DNA from: Sphingobacterium bovistauri
GTDB lineage: Bacteria; Bacteroidota; Bacteroidia; Sphingobacteriales; Sphingobacteriaceae
Direction of reading: 5' to 3'
Length of the DNA stretch: 64,000 bases
Assembly (NCBI RefSeq): GCF_020295405.1
Contig: NZ_JADEYP010000019.1
Coordinates: 19,413 to 83,412 of the forward strand
Below are positions 35,401 through 44,584 of this stretch, piece by piece (within the stretch, counting starts at the first letter, position 1; every line of letters starts with the position of its first letter). The translations under genes were made by a program, and so were the position numbers. The notes below the pieces were generated by a model, which had not been told where the DNA came from, made no database searches, and saw only the letters and a program-made list of their open reading frames with translations.

Positions 35401-38383
35401 AGGGAACAACTGCTCTTCTAAGTTCATAGATTTTAAAATCATATGAGAAGTCCAATTCTGGAAGTTCGTCAAGATGCTGGAGTACATCATGAAGTTTTAT
35501 TCTTTTCTTCTCTAAAAAAGATCTCCCCAAAGTTGAAGCGATTCTAGCCACAATTTTCGCCAGTTTTACGGGCCAACGTTCCGAAGCATTATTTAAGAAT
35601 TTATTGATAGTTGTTTTGTTATCAGCTAAGACGTTAAAAAAGGCAGCGTCGAAAGTGCGCTCAAACAGTTTTATTATTTCTATACTTTTTGAGGAACTAT
35701 AGTATTCATATTCGTCAGGGAATTCCTCTTGACTAGGAAAATTAGATAATTTCGCTGGTTTAAGTCCTGAATAAACAGAATAAAAGTTCATCATTCGATG
35801 AGCTTTTAGGTTTGTTCTGGTTATGACTTCTATCCATTGATAAGAGCCACTCAACATATCCCGTCGCATGAATACCTCCAAAAGTGCTACACGCTCTGAT
35901 GGTTTTAGTCTCAGTCTTAGTAATGCATCTATACGTTCTCTATTATTAGCTTCGTCTGCCAGCAGGCAACTTAGGTAAGCTGAAAAGTATGTGGAGGCTT
36001 CGCTTGATTTACGGAATTGTTTGAGAAAATTGAAGACCTTCTTTGTCGGAATATCCGGAAAAGCGACCAATACTTCTATCCAGTTTAGAGTTAGTTCTCT
36101 TTGATCAGAATTGCGGTCTTTGTAAAGTTCGTTCATCCGTTCCATTGCCTCCAAAGGAATATCGTTTACAATCCCCCTATTTTTAAGACTTATCAATATC
36201 TCTTTAACTTGGTAATGGGTCAACTTTGAGAAGTCTGGATATGGTATTGCAAGATTGGGCTTAGACCGAAAAGATGTAATCCAAAGCGTATTAAGGCACT
36301 CAGCCATGTTAAATGTACGATTTGAAAAGTAACTGGAGACAACGGAAAAGTAAATTACCTTGTCAGCACGTTTATTTTCGAAAGCTGCTTTAGCTGCAAG
36401 GTCTAATATCTTTTGAATCTGAAACTCATCGCGACAATCAAGATAACTGTTTATGATCCAATCGTGGCTTAACGATAAAAGAGGTGCAGGATTATTCAAA
36501 TAATATTCAATTTTTGATGATTCTGCCCATCTCAAAGATTCTTGCGCCGGATTTTGTAACCATTCCCTGATGACCCTATAAAGTGCTGTCTGCTGTTCTT
36601 TTAATTCTGGTTGACCATTCATAAAGACCTGAAAACTGTTATGATAAACTGAGATTCCAGACAACTCTATACGGATCAAATGAGATATATCCTTAAATGC
36701 TATACTTACATCGGCTGGATATTTGGTCAAGTGGGCTGCTAGGGAAAAAAGTTGTTCCTTGTGCAACTTAAAATCTAATGCAGTTATTGCATAGCAAAGA
36801 CTCTGTGCAAGCTCCGAAAGAGAATTCCACAAAGCAGCATAATAGTTTGAAATATCATTACCATATGGCTTTATTCCCCTAAGCTCATAGCTTGAAAGAT
36901 TTCTGCCATTATTGCTAATCTCCGTAATTATGTATCTTAGGTGTAATGGGTTTCCAGCGGTTAATTCATAAAGTGCGTCCGTACTCTCTCGAAAGTACTC
37001 TTTATATTTTCTCGCAACATCAGGAAATGCCTTTCTTACAATTTTTGCAACCTGTATCCTGTTAAGGCCTTTAATTTCAGTCCAATCAGACTTGGGAGCA
37101 TATTGTTCAACAATTCTTGGAAAACAAGGAGTTGCCATCTCTTGTGTTCCGAATATTATCCAAAAGCCTTCCTGTGGAAATATAATATCATTTAAGAATG
37201 ATACTAAAGCGTCCCGATTTTTACCTTCCCTAATAACGTGGTCAAGTCCATCTATGATAAGAATAAATGCGGTTCCTTGATGACGGTGATATTCCGCAAT
37301 TCGATCTATAAATGCTTTAATAGCGATATATTCTGTATTTATTTCACCGAGTTCCCTAATCACTGTGTTCTTTTGTTTTTTAAACTCAGCTTTAAGGGCT
37401 TCTTTGACCCGATCCGAGTTAAGTCGCTCTGCAAAGGAGGAGTCCTTAGGGTTTAGGTGGTAATGGTGCCTAAAGACCATGATTCCGTTTTTCTTCAACG
37501 TGGAAAATAACTTTGACAAATAAGTACTCTTACCGCAGCCGGGTTTTCCAGTAAAGACCTTTATACCTCCTTTGACATCTTTAAGCTCGAACAGCAATTT
37601 CTCATGAAATCCCCTGTCAAAGAATTCGAAATCGTCAGGTATTTCAAAATTTTGATTTAATGGCCTTGGGTTGTCCCATGAAAGACAACTTCGTATTTCT
37701 TCAAGCGTGAAGGTTTTAGGAAACATGGCGCGTCCCTGGGAGGAAATGTAGAGTAATAGGCTATCGACACCAGCTTTGGTCACTTTCAGCTCTTTATACA
37801 AAATTTCTCTTAGCGTTGATTCAAGTTCTTGGATGCCTGGCTGATTGAACTTAAAGTCAAAGTTTCTGAAAAATCTTTCCAAATCTTCTTCAGAAAACTT
37901 ATCTGTCAGCTCTTTATAAAAATCCGGGTCGGCGTTTGCGATCTTTCTTTTATCCAATTTACAGTCGGACAAGCATTGGGTTATATCTGCTGAGATATTT
38001 CCATTGCTTTGTAAAGAAGATTCTGTCGGCCCAAGTTTGACAAGTGCTAAGTATGAGCTTATCCATTTGAACAATCCTTTTGTTTTAAGTTCCCCAAAAT
38101 CCCATAAATCCCTTTCGGGATGTTGTCGATGTTTAAGTTGAAAATATTTGGTTATCCCGTCGGTTCTAGTGACGACGACGTCATCAATTGCAAAATACTT
38201 TTCCTTTATCAGATTTGGCGTAAACTGGATTTGTATTTGAGTATATGCCCTAGGATTAAGAAGCCAGTCCACACAGTGTTTTAGCACGTGTAGGTTCTCA
38301 TAGGTATAGCCAGATCTAATGGAACTGTTAGGATTAATTTTGCTCATATCTATTGACCAAAATAGTGAATTTCTATGAGACAT
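32495..38383 (-). CDS. Cap4-like nuclease/STAND NTPase, 1962 residues (Avs-like defence candidate)
   Basis: Residues about 25-90 resemble the Cap4/Mrr branch of PD-(D/E)XK nucleases (SGYTYENLHVLKHCVDWLL, Asp67-Asp68-Val, then the strand YFQLKHR with Gln82 and Lys84), a domain that cuts double-stranded DNA. A P-loop NTPase follows with Walker A GKPGCGKST (279-287) and Walker B FILIIDGLDH (373-382). About 1400 residues of helical repeat-like sequence remain, suited to recognising a phage protein. This order fits the Avs group of STAND defence proteins. A second ATG (38345-38347) gives a 12-residue shorter product. It is divergent from the SEC-C gene. Antiviral action is inferred. Confidence 0.78.
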   Translation of the reverse strand: MSHRNSLFWSIDMSKINPNSSIRSGYTYENLHVLKHCVDWLLNPRAYTQIQIQFTPNLIKEKYFAIDDVVVTRTDGITKYFQLKHRQHPERDLWDFGELKTKGLFKWISSYLALVKLGPTESSLQSNGNISADITQCLSDCKLDKRKIANADPDFYKELTDKFSEEDLERFFRNFDFKFNQPGIQELESTLREILYKELKVTKAGVDSLLLYISSQGRAMFPKTFTLEEIRSCLSWDNPRPLNQNFEIPDDFEFFDRGFHEKLLFELKDVKGGIKVFTGKPGCGKSTYLSKLFSTLKKNGIMVFRHHYHLNPKDSSFAERLNSDRVKEALKAEFKKQKNTVIRELGEINTEYIAIKAFIDRIAEYHRHQGTAFILIIDGLDHVIREGKNRDALVSFLNDIIFPQEGFWIIFGTQEMATPCFPRIVEQYAPKSDWTEIKGLNRIQVAKIVRKAFPDVARKYKEYFRESTDALYELTAGNPLHLRYIITEISNNGRNLSSYELRGIKPYGNDISNYYAALWNSLSELAQSLCYAITALDFKLHKEQLFSLAAHLTKYPADVSIAFKDISHLIRIELSGISVYHNSFQVFMNGQPELKEQQTALYRVIREWLQNPAQESLRWAESSKIEYYLNNPAPLLSLSHDWIINSYLDCRDEFQIQKILDLAAKAAFENKRADKVIYFSVVSSYFSNRTFNMAECLNTLWITSFRSKPNLAIPYPDFSKLTHYQVKEILISLKNRGIVNDIPLEAMERMNELYKDRNSDQRELTLNWIEVLVAFPDIPTKKVFNFLKQFRKSSEASTYFSAYLSCLLADEANNRERIDALLRLRLKPSERVALLEVFMRRDMLSGSYQWIEVITRTNLKAHRMMNFYSVYSGLKPAKLSNFPSQEEFPDEYEYYSSSKSIEIIKLFERTFDAAFFNVLADNKTTINKFLNNASERWPVKLAKIVARIASTLGRSFLEKKRIKLHDVLQHLDELPELDFSYDFKIYELRRAVVPYIIEETVWLTQVTNIRNGNQPELTKAELDLLFHHKWYYQNKLFDLVQSKLVSISDEALDFFLEQELDKLQQELIPFKDKTESLVGLTLLYKDFQNGVHLPKLLYLTAENILAYGYHKDMFIHDIIESIEVLIDSGSSETGEYLNRLMPFVYYIEELTDGDETRHFISAFYLLVARYDIQLLYNFYFHRLDTREYLDSDILWTSVLKTLDLNNPVSFALACTAIDHSGFSTISSENVNPKMTEVIADIHSKFGGLNYSKKESNSTSYKRENSNDKSYTSVIPGSLAKILLDRKEKEDFTRFDQGHFINLWAKFWLRKLPNSTLEILKEIKSVLGDKPWDIGKETLNILYPYALKVDKALAFDCLCWQMIAIGGWNSNYMLRMEDARTVWREVNQSFPHRREEFYQWTVSNSGLRYGDQKNYSIPIPKSIQFFVDAGQIQRAEEYVKFYLNTLASIFPNVALPVPEFWTKPKEIKPFDLLLRRLECMSPLVKSTAAEKISELLRNDKSGEIHSMFYSWLESCKLESIACYGLLVIIRSLQNQQSLTFKHLGQLRLGILLKIRCMATDLLLERIAEILKVPLYIDRPLIVAINSAPPKIDLDHFKNLIGRNLTLSYLDFLDDIEDRSPFSVWRAWLCMYKERCEEMGLVYQSEDEEYENRGTTVMIGRNTIFAEILKSTFFKIIDSLYDMGLLDIGTFFRLTLKVLPIDYSIWEVSPQRKPEWWPKFHVALIKSGDAHPDLSEELNQAFIASGDNTILSMNAVFHHGEDFYSAETYYVQKTIAFAYPSNQTLIGNADQIYDQIHANGFLYPKIRTLNEFGSLDNDLGYSARNRKPAISGLQPLTAQLNIPTHHIWEYYRIFNPFVLLHPLLGSGLRLEPKTDGIFYFSKERPIAKAADFMSGLRETFNHHLHLIPHSNYLVIDTAFFKDILQKNNMQFAYIVREEFYYKADSYQDEWPKPYVTYRVVSKNI

Positions 38384-38540
38384 TGTTAAGAATGAAAGTT
38401 TAGATTCAAATCAGACTTAGCCACGTAACGTTGTATTTATATTGAAATGCTTTATTTGAGAAGGATTATTTATCATGATTTCAACCAACAAAACTATAAT
38501 GGAGGACTAAAAGCCTTATAGTAAGCGTGAATGATTTTCG

Positions 38541-38548
38541 TACCTTTG
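38541..38548 (+). promoter_or_regulatory. -7 box for the SEC-C/nuclease gene
   Basis: TACCTTTG matches TAnnTTTG and lies 28 bp before the ATG at 38577. The -33 part is weak. Confidence 0.45.
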
Positions 38549-38576
38549 AATAATTTCAAATAAGTATAAACCGATA

Positions 38577-41500
38577 ATGAAAATAGGGAGAAATGATCCA
38601 TGTCCATGTGGTAGCGGTAAAAAATATAAACAATGCCATTGGTCTGAAAACACCCAGTCTGTAAAAGAAAAACCTGTTGCGGAAAGACACTTCTTAAGTG
38701 CTTTTGATACAACTGACCTTGTAAAGACATTTGCTGCATTAACCATCTTGCCTGAAAATCACGGCAAAAATATAAGGCTGGAAACATTAGTTACACAAAG
38801 TATCTTACACCGCGCAGGCTCAAGAATGATTGTGACAGTAGACACGTTGAAAAAATACGTCACCAAATTTCAGCCTGAGAATGCGATGGAAGAGCTTCCC
38901 GTAACACTCTTCACTGAAAATGTTGTCAATGAATTTGGTAACAACATTATCTTTCCCGGAATAACCGAATCTGGCAGTTTTATGCTTACTAACCTTATGG
39001 CAGCTATATTCCATCTTCCAGGGTTGGATCTTCCTGCAAACTTCCTTGAAGAAATGCGGCAAGCGTCCATGGTATTGTTGCACCTGTCTCATAAAATTGC
39101 TCTCAGGATGGGCTACAAACGGTACATGCTCTCTCGCCCTACGATTAAGGAAATCTATTTTCCCGAACAAGATATGCTGGCAAATGCTAAACAGGCGGTG
39201 ACTTTTACTCTTGAGGAGATGGCTGACATCTTAAAAAGGTTCCGCATCGACAAAGACACACTTAACAAGTTTTTGTTAAACCCGACTACTTTTAAAGTTG
39301 ATGAAGAAGAAAATTCACCGATCGTACATCGACCTATCTTTGCTAATGGCATTGATTTTACAATTGCCTCACCAGCCACATTAAGCCTTGCACTAACCAA
39401 TTTTATTTGGGAAGAAGCCGCCAAACAAGGGCTGATGACTAAAGTTAATAAAGCCTACCATTCTGTGGTATGGAATAATAGCAATATGTATCTGCAACAG
39501 CTCGGCTTCAAGGTTTTTGGGCATAAGGATATTAAGTTGGTAAGCGGAGAAACCCGTCGTGAGGGGCTTTACAAGTTTGATGAGGATAAAATTGCATTGA
39601 TTTATTATGCTTTTGATGATGGCCGTAACTTCAATAATCCACGGGGTGCCAATATGCATATTCAAGAATTATCTGAAAGAAGAAATGTTCTTGCCAAAGA
39701 GATCCTTGCTCTACCAGAATTCAAGGATTACAAGCTGCTCGACATCATTATCTACTCCCGGATTGGCAGGGATTTGATGCTTGCCTATATGGCAAATGAT
39801 CATTCCGAATCCATTTATTTTAGTCCGTTTGATATATCGGTGCTGGCCGAAGCCAAAGATATAGATGCTATTGATTTGTGGAACTTTGCGATATCCATTA
39901 AGGAGATGACAAAAGACGGTTTCAAAATCAGCTTGCCGCATATCGATCTGTTCCAGGTTTATCGTGATCATGGTGACGTGTTATTTTTAACGGATGACCA
40001 CAAAGCTATGCAATTTATCCACTTTGGTGATTCTGTTAAATTGATCCATGAGGCATTGCTACATAAGGATGAACATGCTGAACCAGTCTTATATGAAAAT
40101 CACGAGATGTGGATTCCAGTAAGAAAAAACGGCCCTTATGCACCGGTGTATTTGGCTCCAACTGAAGTCTCAGAAAGGTTGGTGTTTTACCTCAATTGCT
40201 TACCTGTGCCTGTAAATATTTCTCCAACCAAACCACGCGCTGACGTTAAGCCAGCACTCCGGAATATGTATTGGCAAGTCAATGACGCAATTGCTTACTG
40301 GATCTGGCAGGCTGCCCCATACATTGCTGATTATCTCAAAGCACTGCCCTTTGCACCCATATCACTGCAGTTCGAATTACTGGATGAAGAGAAATTTGAG
40401 AGTATAGAACGTGATTATAAACGCAATGCTAACTTTAGCTCAAATTTTTCAATCAATGCTGATTCCAGCGTAATTTATGTCGGCATTCCACCTGAGATAC
40501 TTCCATATCTCTACGGTGCGGATAATGAAGGTGAACGTGTTTTATTATCCAAAATACTAAATGGCTTTAATCAATTACTTGCCTCCAACAAATTACAAGA
40601 GATTTCAGCGGATGAGGTTTCGGTTATTGTAGATAAAGCTGCTCTCTTGAGCAATAAGAAAAAAATATTTCTCGTGGATTCCGGTAATAAAATGTTGTTA
40701 GACCAACACCAATTGGCACCACAACGTTATGTTCAGTTACATAATTCAAATACAATCATCCGCGGTTTTGTAGAAGGGTTAGGTGAAAAATGTCCTCCAG
40801 TTGGCATAATTACGGATAGAAAAATACAGGATGATACTTCATTTACAATCGTCCTTAAGCAACTTCTGCCTAAACTTACAGCGACATTAGCACAGTACAA
40901 TTCAAAAGAATTACTAAAGGAATTAATTGGTTTAAATGAAAGTCTAATCTGGAAGCGGGAAGAAATAAGACTTCAAACACCTACACGCATTGCCTGTTTT
41001 GTTTCTATTCATCAACAAATGGTGGATCTTAAAAAGCAAGTTGGCGAACTTGGTCATACGGCTACAGCTGTAAGATGCCTCATTGAACATATTACTGCCG
41101 AACCATATATGGGTACGGCCATTATTTCCAAGACTGCCATTGATGAGCTCATAAGTATCATGGATTTGATTATTGAATGGGGCGGCATTGGCGATGTGGT
41201 GAAAAATAAACTTTTTGACACGAAAATGGAAGTAACCGCCGATGGCTGGATTAATTATCATCGGGAAGAATTTGACGAAGTATTACGGCCATTTAACGAT
41301 AAAAAAATAAAGGAGCATGTCCAAGATTCATTGGATGCTTTTCAACAAGCATTTCCTACTGGTGATGAAGGCCAAGGGAAGGATGTACCTAAGTATGTTG
41401 ATGAAGCTTTTACAGAAGAAATCGGCATTTCGTTCACCAGGATTGCCGGCTTCATTAATGCACTGGGTGTTATTGCCTATAAGCAAAACACACCTTACGC

Positions 41501-42326
41501 CACACTTAGTAAAACGGAATTGCTCAAGCAGGTTAATGCTATTGAGCAGCCGTTTTCAAATGATGAGTTTGAGGCTGCAATGAAATATTTATCGCTTTGG
41601 AACAGAGGTAAGGTGACAAATACGGCAGGGTTTGAAAACTATGATATATCACCATGGCGGATGAACAGACGCTTATCTTTACTGAGTAAACCGTTGTGCC
41701 TTGTAGATAACCTACAAGATAGCAATAATCCTGAAGTGTATTGGGGGCTCCGTCAGGTGATCGATACCCGTACCTATTTGTTTCAGCAATGTACCACCAA
41801 CCGCCTTAGAGCCGAAGACGGTGGGCCGATTAAGCGGGCTATTACCAAAGTAAATAAAGAATTTAATGATGGCTTGGTTGATAATGTGGAAGCTCGCTTG
41901 AAATCACCTGAGTTCATCATGGACAGGGATAGGTTCATCGGCCCCGGAGCAAAATACTTTTTCCAACATGCTGAAGATATTGGTGATATCGATGTAATGA
42001 TTATTGATCAAAAGGAAAAAATACTTTATAGCCTTGAATGTAAAAATCTGGCTCCAAGCCGTAATTTTAAAGAAATGGTCGAAGAAGTAAATCGAATGTT
42101 TGACGAGAGAATGTTGGACAAACATGCTGTAAGACATGAATGGATAAAGTCGAACCTTAAACAATTTGAAGAAAAATATAAAGTTGATTTAACAGGGTTT
42201 TCTATCAAATCGTTTTTTGTAACCGCCGAGGAGATGTTGACTCCCCATCTTAAAAATAAAGTTTTACCTGTGCCGATAATAAGTTTATATGATATTGAAG
42301 AAAAAGGTATTGAAGCACTGAAATAA
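38577..42326 (+). CDS. SEC-C zinc-motif protein with C-terminal PD-(D/E)XK nuclease-like domain
   Basis: A 1249-residue protein. The first 22 residues form a SEC-C zinc-binding motif (Cys9-Pro-Cys11, Cys20-His21) preceded by the standard IGRNDP. About 1100 residues follow with no domain I can name. Near the C-terminus, GDIDVMIID then LYSLECKN gives Asp1139 and Glu1154-x-Lys1156, a well-formed PD-(D/E)XK core. SEC-C motifs usually mediate protein or ribosome contacts; here it may target the nuclease. Position, divergent from an Avs-like gene and inside a mobile defence slot, suggests anti-phage function (inference). Confidence 0.7.
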   Translation: MKIGRNDPCPCGSGKKYKQCHWSENTQSVKEKPVAERHFLSAFDTTDLVKTFAALTILPENHGKNIRLETLVTQSILHRAGSRMIVTVDTLKKYVTKFQPENAMEELPVTLFTENVVNEFGNNIIFPGITESGSFMLTNLMAAIFHLPGLDLPANFLEEMRQASMVLLHLSHKIALRMGYKRYMLSRPTIKEIYFPEQDMLANAKQAVTFTLEEMADILKRFRIDKDTLNKFLLNPTTFKVDEEENSPIVHRPIFANGIDFTIASPATLSLALTNFIWEEAAKQGLMTKVNKAYHSVVWNNSNMYLQQLGFKVFGHKDIKLVSGETRREGLYKFDEDKIALIYYAFDDGRNFNNPRGANMHIQELSERRNVLAKEILALPEFKDYKLLDIIIYSRIGRDLMLAYMANDHSESIYFSPFDISVLAEAKDIDAIDLWNFAISIKEMTKDGFKISLPHIDLFQVYRDHGDVLFLTDDHKAMQFIHFGDSVKLIHEALLHKDEHAEPVLYENHEMWIPVRKNGPYAPVYLAPTEVSERLVFYLNCLPVPVNISPTKPRADVKPALRNMYWQVNDAIAYWIWQAAPYIADYLKALPFAPISLQFELLDEEKFESIERDYKRNANFSSNFSINADSSVIYVGIPPEILPYLYGADNEGERVLLSKILNGFNQLLASNKLQEISADEVSVIVDKAALLSNKKKIFLVDSGNKMLLDQHQLAPQRYVQLHNSNTIIRGFVEGLGEKCPPVGIITDRKIQDDTSFTIVLKQLLPKLTATLAQYNSKELLKELIGLNESLIWKREEIRLQTPTRIACFVSIHQQMVDLKKQVGELGHTATAVRCLIEHITAEPYMGTAIISKTAIDELISIMDLIIEWGGIGDVVKNKLFDTKMEVTADGWINYHREEFDEVLRPFNDKKIKEHVQDSLDAFQQAFPTGDEGQGKDVPKYVDEAFTEEIGISFTRIAGFINALGVIAYKQNTPYATLSKTELLKQVNAIEQPFSNDEFEAAMKYLSLWNRGKVTNTAGFENYDISPWRMNRRLSLLSKPLCLVDNLQDSNNPEVYWGLRQVIDTRTYLFQQCTTNRLRAEDGGPIKRAITKVNKEFNDGLVDNVEARLKSPEFIMDRDRFIGPGAKYFFQHAEDIGDIDVMIIDQKEKILYSLECKNLAPSRNFKEMVEEVNRMFDERMLDKHAVRHEWIKSNLKQFEEKYKVDLTGFSIKSFFVTAEEMLTPHLKNKVLPVPIISLYDIEEKGIEALK

Positions 42327-42617
42327 ATAAACGATGTGATTTTATGTAAGCTATTGCCGCATTAAAAGGGTACAGAATGTAATTTCTTTATTCACTTCAT
42401 TATATCTTAAAAAACCAAAACAATAATAATTGATACCACCATATCGGAACTGCTTATGGAAAAAGGAATCTCATTTATTAGGTGACACATAAGAAAATGG
42501 AACAACGGGCAAGAAAGAATTTATGAAAGCCACATTAGATTAGGCTTTTATGCTTCAAATAATAATCGCCATAACAATGTTAATTTCTGATTTTCGTATA
42601 TTTTGGTATATTTAAAA

Positions 42618-42866
42618 ATGAAATACCAACATAAAACGCTCACAAACACCAAGGTATTGATCAAGTTGATACCTGAAACAGATGTAGAAACGAATATGCT
42701 CATTAATTTGGATATGGTAAATCATGATCATGAATTTACCCTTCACCATTATTATCAGCAAGGATTGAGCAGGTATAATGTATCTGCTGTCTTACTTAAG
42801 CTTGATTTTTCTGAATTTCCGACATTAGGTTTATGCTCGTTTGAGGTTGTTATAGGATTAGGTTAA
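42618..42866 (+). CDS. Small hypothetical protein, 82 residues
   Basis: A plausible gene starting MKYQHKTLTNTKVLIKLIPE, 13 bp after a TATATTTTG promoter-like box (42597-42605) and ending 22 bp before the next ATG, so probably co-transcribed with it. It contains an acidic and His-rich middle (NHDHEFTLHHYYQQ). No family is recognised. Position 42327-42596 upstream shows nothing else. It could be a small regulator or antitoxin-like partner of the next gene. Confidence 0.45.
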   Translation: MKYQHKTLTNTKVLIKLIPETDVETNMLINLDMVNHDHEFTLHHYYQQGLSRYNVSAVLLKLDFSEFPTLGLCSFEVVIGLG

Positions 42867-42888
42867 CTGTGTACTCAATTTCCGATAT

Positions 42889-44490
42889 ATGACTTCACCT
42901 AGTTCTCCAGATATAAAAACAGCTGAGGAGATAGAAAACCTTATTTTAGCAGAGACTGATTTTAGCAAACAATTAGATATCTATACATCAAATTATAGTC
43001 TAGTCAAAAATTTGGGGAGACTGACCACAAAGGGGCCGAAAGATATTAAGTTCTTTTGTCAATGTAATACCTGTTCAAATGAGGGTAGCTATGAAGAAAA
43101 GTTGGTAATCTATAACATGTATTTCCTTCCTGAATTACGGAAAGTTATTGATAAGATTAAAGGTTTTAGTGATTACAAGGACAAGTTGAGATTTTATGAT
43201 GTCTATTTCGATATTAATGGTACTCAGGTGTTTGAAGGACTAAATGTCACACTTTCAGTGAGGCCTACTAATTCAAGTGAGAACAAAGTATATAATGAAT
43301 TTCAATATGACCGTTTCTTGGAAAGGTATTTTCAGAGCTCATCAGTTTCAATGAACAATTATTATCAGCGGGATTTTAAGTCATTAAGAAAGCTGTTCAA
43401 TGCTAAAAAACTAAATGCGACTTATCCAGAACAGGCTGCAAGCAAAGAGATTGCTCTTCTTAACGAATATTTCGAACAGCACAGGGACGAAAAAACAAGG
43501 GATCTTTATCAGCAATTAAACGATGGTGCGACGCTTGATTTTAGTCATGAGGAATGGCAATTTCAGCAGTATTTGGTCATTATCGAAGCAAATGAAGGAA
43601 TGAAGTTTCTTCGATACTTAGAGAACCTTAAGCAAGCCGCTACAAGTTACACTCAGGCATTTCATGAAGTAGTCCAGCAATCAGACGAGGCTTATGAAAG
43701 TTATAGCGTGGTTACGTGGAACCTTATTAACCGTTGCATTCAAGAAATGAAGGACAAATTATATGTATTGTCCAATGATGATAGCCGGGTAGCCTACTTA
43801 AAAACCACGCTTTTAAGTTTTAAGATCCCCGGATTTGAAGACTATTTCAAAGAAGTGGAAGATTTTCTGGGGAATGACATCAAGGTGAATCAAGGATTTG
43901 AAGCTACTAGGAACGTAATGAGCATTACAGCTGATGAAAAGAATACGCCTCTCTATGAAGGTGTGGCAAGCGTAATCAAAGGTCGAGATTGTATCGTACT
44001 GGAGATTTCTGAACATGTAGCAGATGTATATCCGCATATTGATTTTTTCAAACTTATGGAGGTTGTCGATTACCGGACCAGAGGTACGTTTTGGATTGGT
44101 TCACCTAGGCTTGCCAATAAAAATACAACAGGATTTTTGCATCAATTTCCTGATGCTGAAAAATTATATAATAGTGGGGTGGAGAAAATTGAAAAGGGTG
44201 TTTATGAGCGCAATGCTCTCGATGATCTTCGCCTGAGCTTAGAACTACTTCTAAAAGCTATTTTGGGCAACGCTAAATCATTGGAAAATCAACGTGCTGC
44301 TATCACTGAGCTTTTTAAAAATAAGCAGGTATCTCCACAGCTAGCCAATATGTTTTGGACCCTGATCGAACAGTACAGTAAATACCAAAATGAAAACGTA
44401 AAGCACAATGATAAGATTCAGGTAAAAGAAATCAATTTCGTCCTTGATCTAACAAATAGTTTCATGAAGCATTTGGTCCAAATTATCTAG
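42889..44490 (+). CDS. Probable Abi_C/HEPN-like defence protein
   Basis: A 533-residue soluble protein. The N-terminal region has a CQCNTC cysteine cluster (about residue 59-64) that could bind metal. The C-terminal 110 residues follow the pattern of abortive-infection C-terminal (Abi_C, HEPN-like) domains: DDLRLSLELLLKAIL, then a loop, then YQNENVKHND. In Abi proteins this fold is linked to RNA cleavage or nucleic-acid binding during infection. The gene lies 94 bp upstream of the HEPN/Toprim gene on the same strand, which suggests a two-gene system. The domain call is by pattern; function is inferred. Confidence 0.55.
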   Translation: MTSPSSPDIKTAEEIENLILAETDFSKQLDIYTSNYSLVKNLGRLTTKGPKDIKFFCQCNTCSNEGSYEEKLVIYNMYFLPELRKVIDKIKGFSDYKDKLRFYDVYFDINGTQVFEGLNVTLSVRPTNSSENKVYNEFQYDRFLERYFQSSSVSMNNYYQRDFKSLRKLFNAKKLNATYPEQAASKEIALLNEYFEQHRDEKTRDLYQQLNDGATLDFSHEEWQFQQYLVIIEANEGMKFLRYLENLKQAATSYTQAFHEVVQQSDEAYESYSVVTWNLINRCIQEMKDKLYVLSNDDSRVAYLKTTLLSFKIPGFEDYFKEVEDFLGNDIKVNQGFEATRNVMSITADEKNTPLYEGVASVIKGRDCIVLEISEHVADVYPHIDFFKLMEVVDYRTRGTFWIGSPRLANKNTTGFLHQFPDAEKLYNSGVEKIEKGVYERNALDDLRLSLELLLKAILGNAKSLENQRAAITELFKNKQVSPQLANMFWTLIEQYSKYQNENVKHNDKIQVKEINFVLDLTNSFMKHLVQII

Positions 44491-44584
44491 ATTAAACTGG
44501 TGTCAAAAAGATAATCTGTTATTGTGGGGTTTTAAAATGCCGAATTATTATTAATGAACTTTGTACTTCAAACGCAATTAAAGA

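Noticed and set aside
38494..38787. Minus-strand frames overlapping the start of the SEC-C gene
   Set aside because: The plus-strand gene has a clear SEC-C motif at its start and a promoter, so the opposite frames are shadows.
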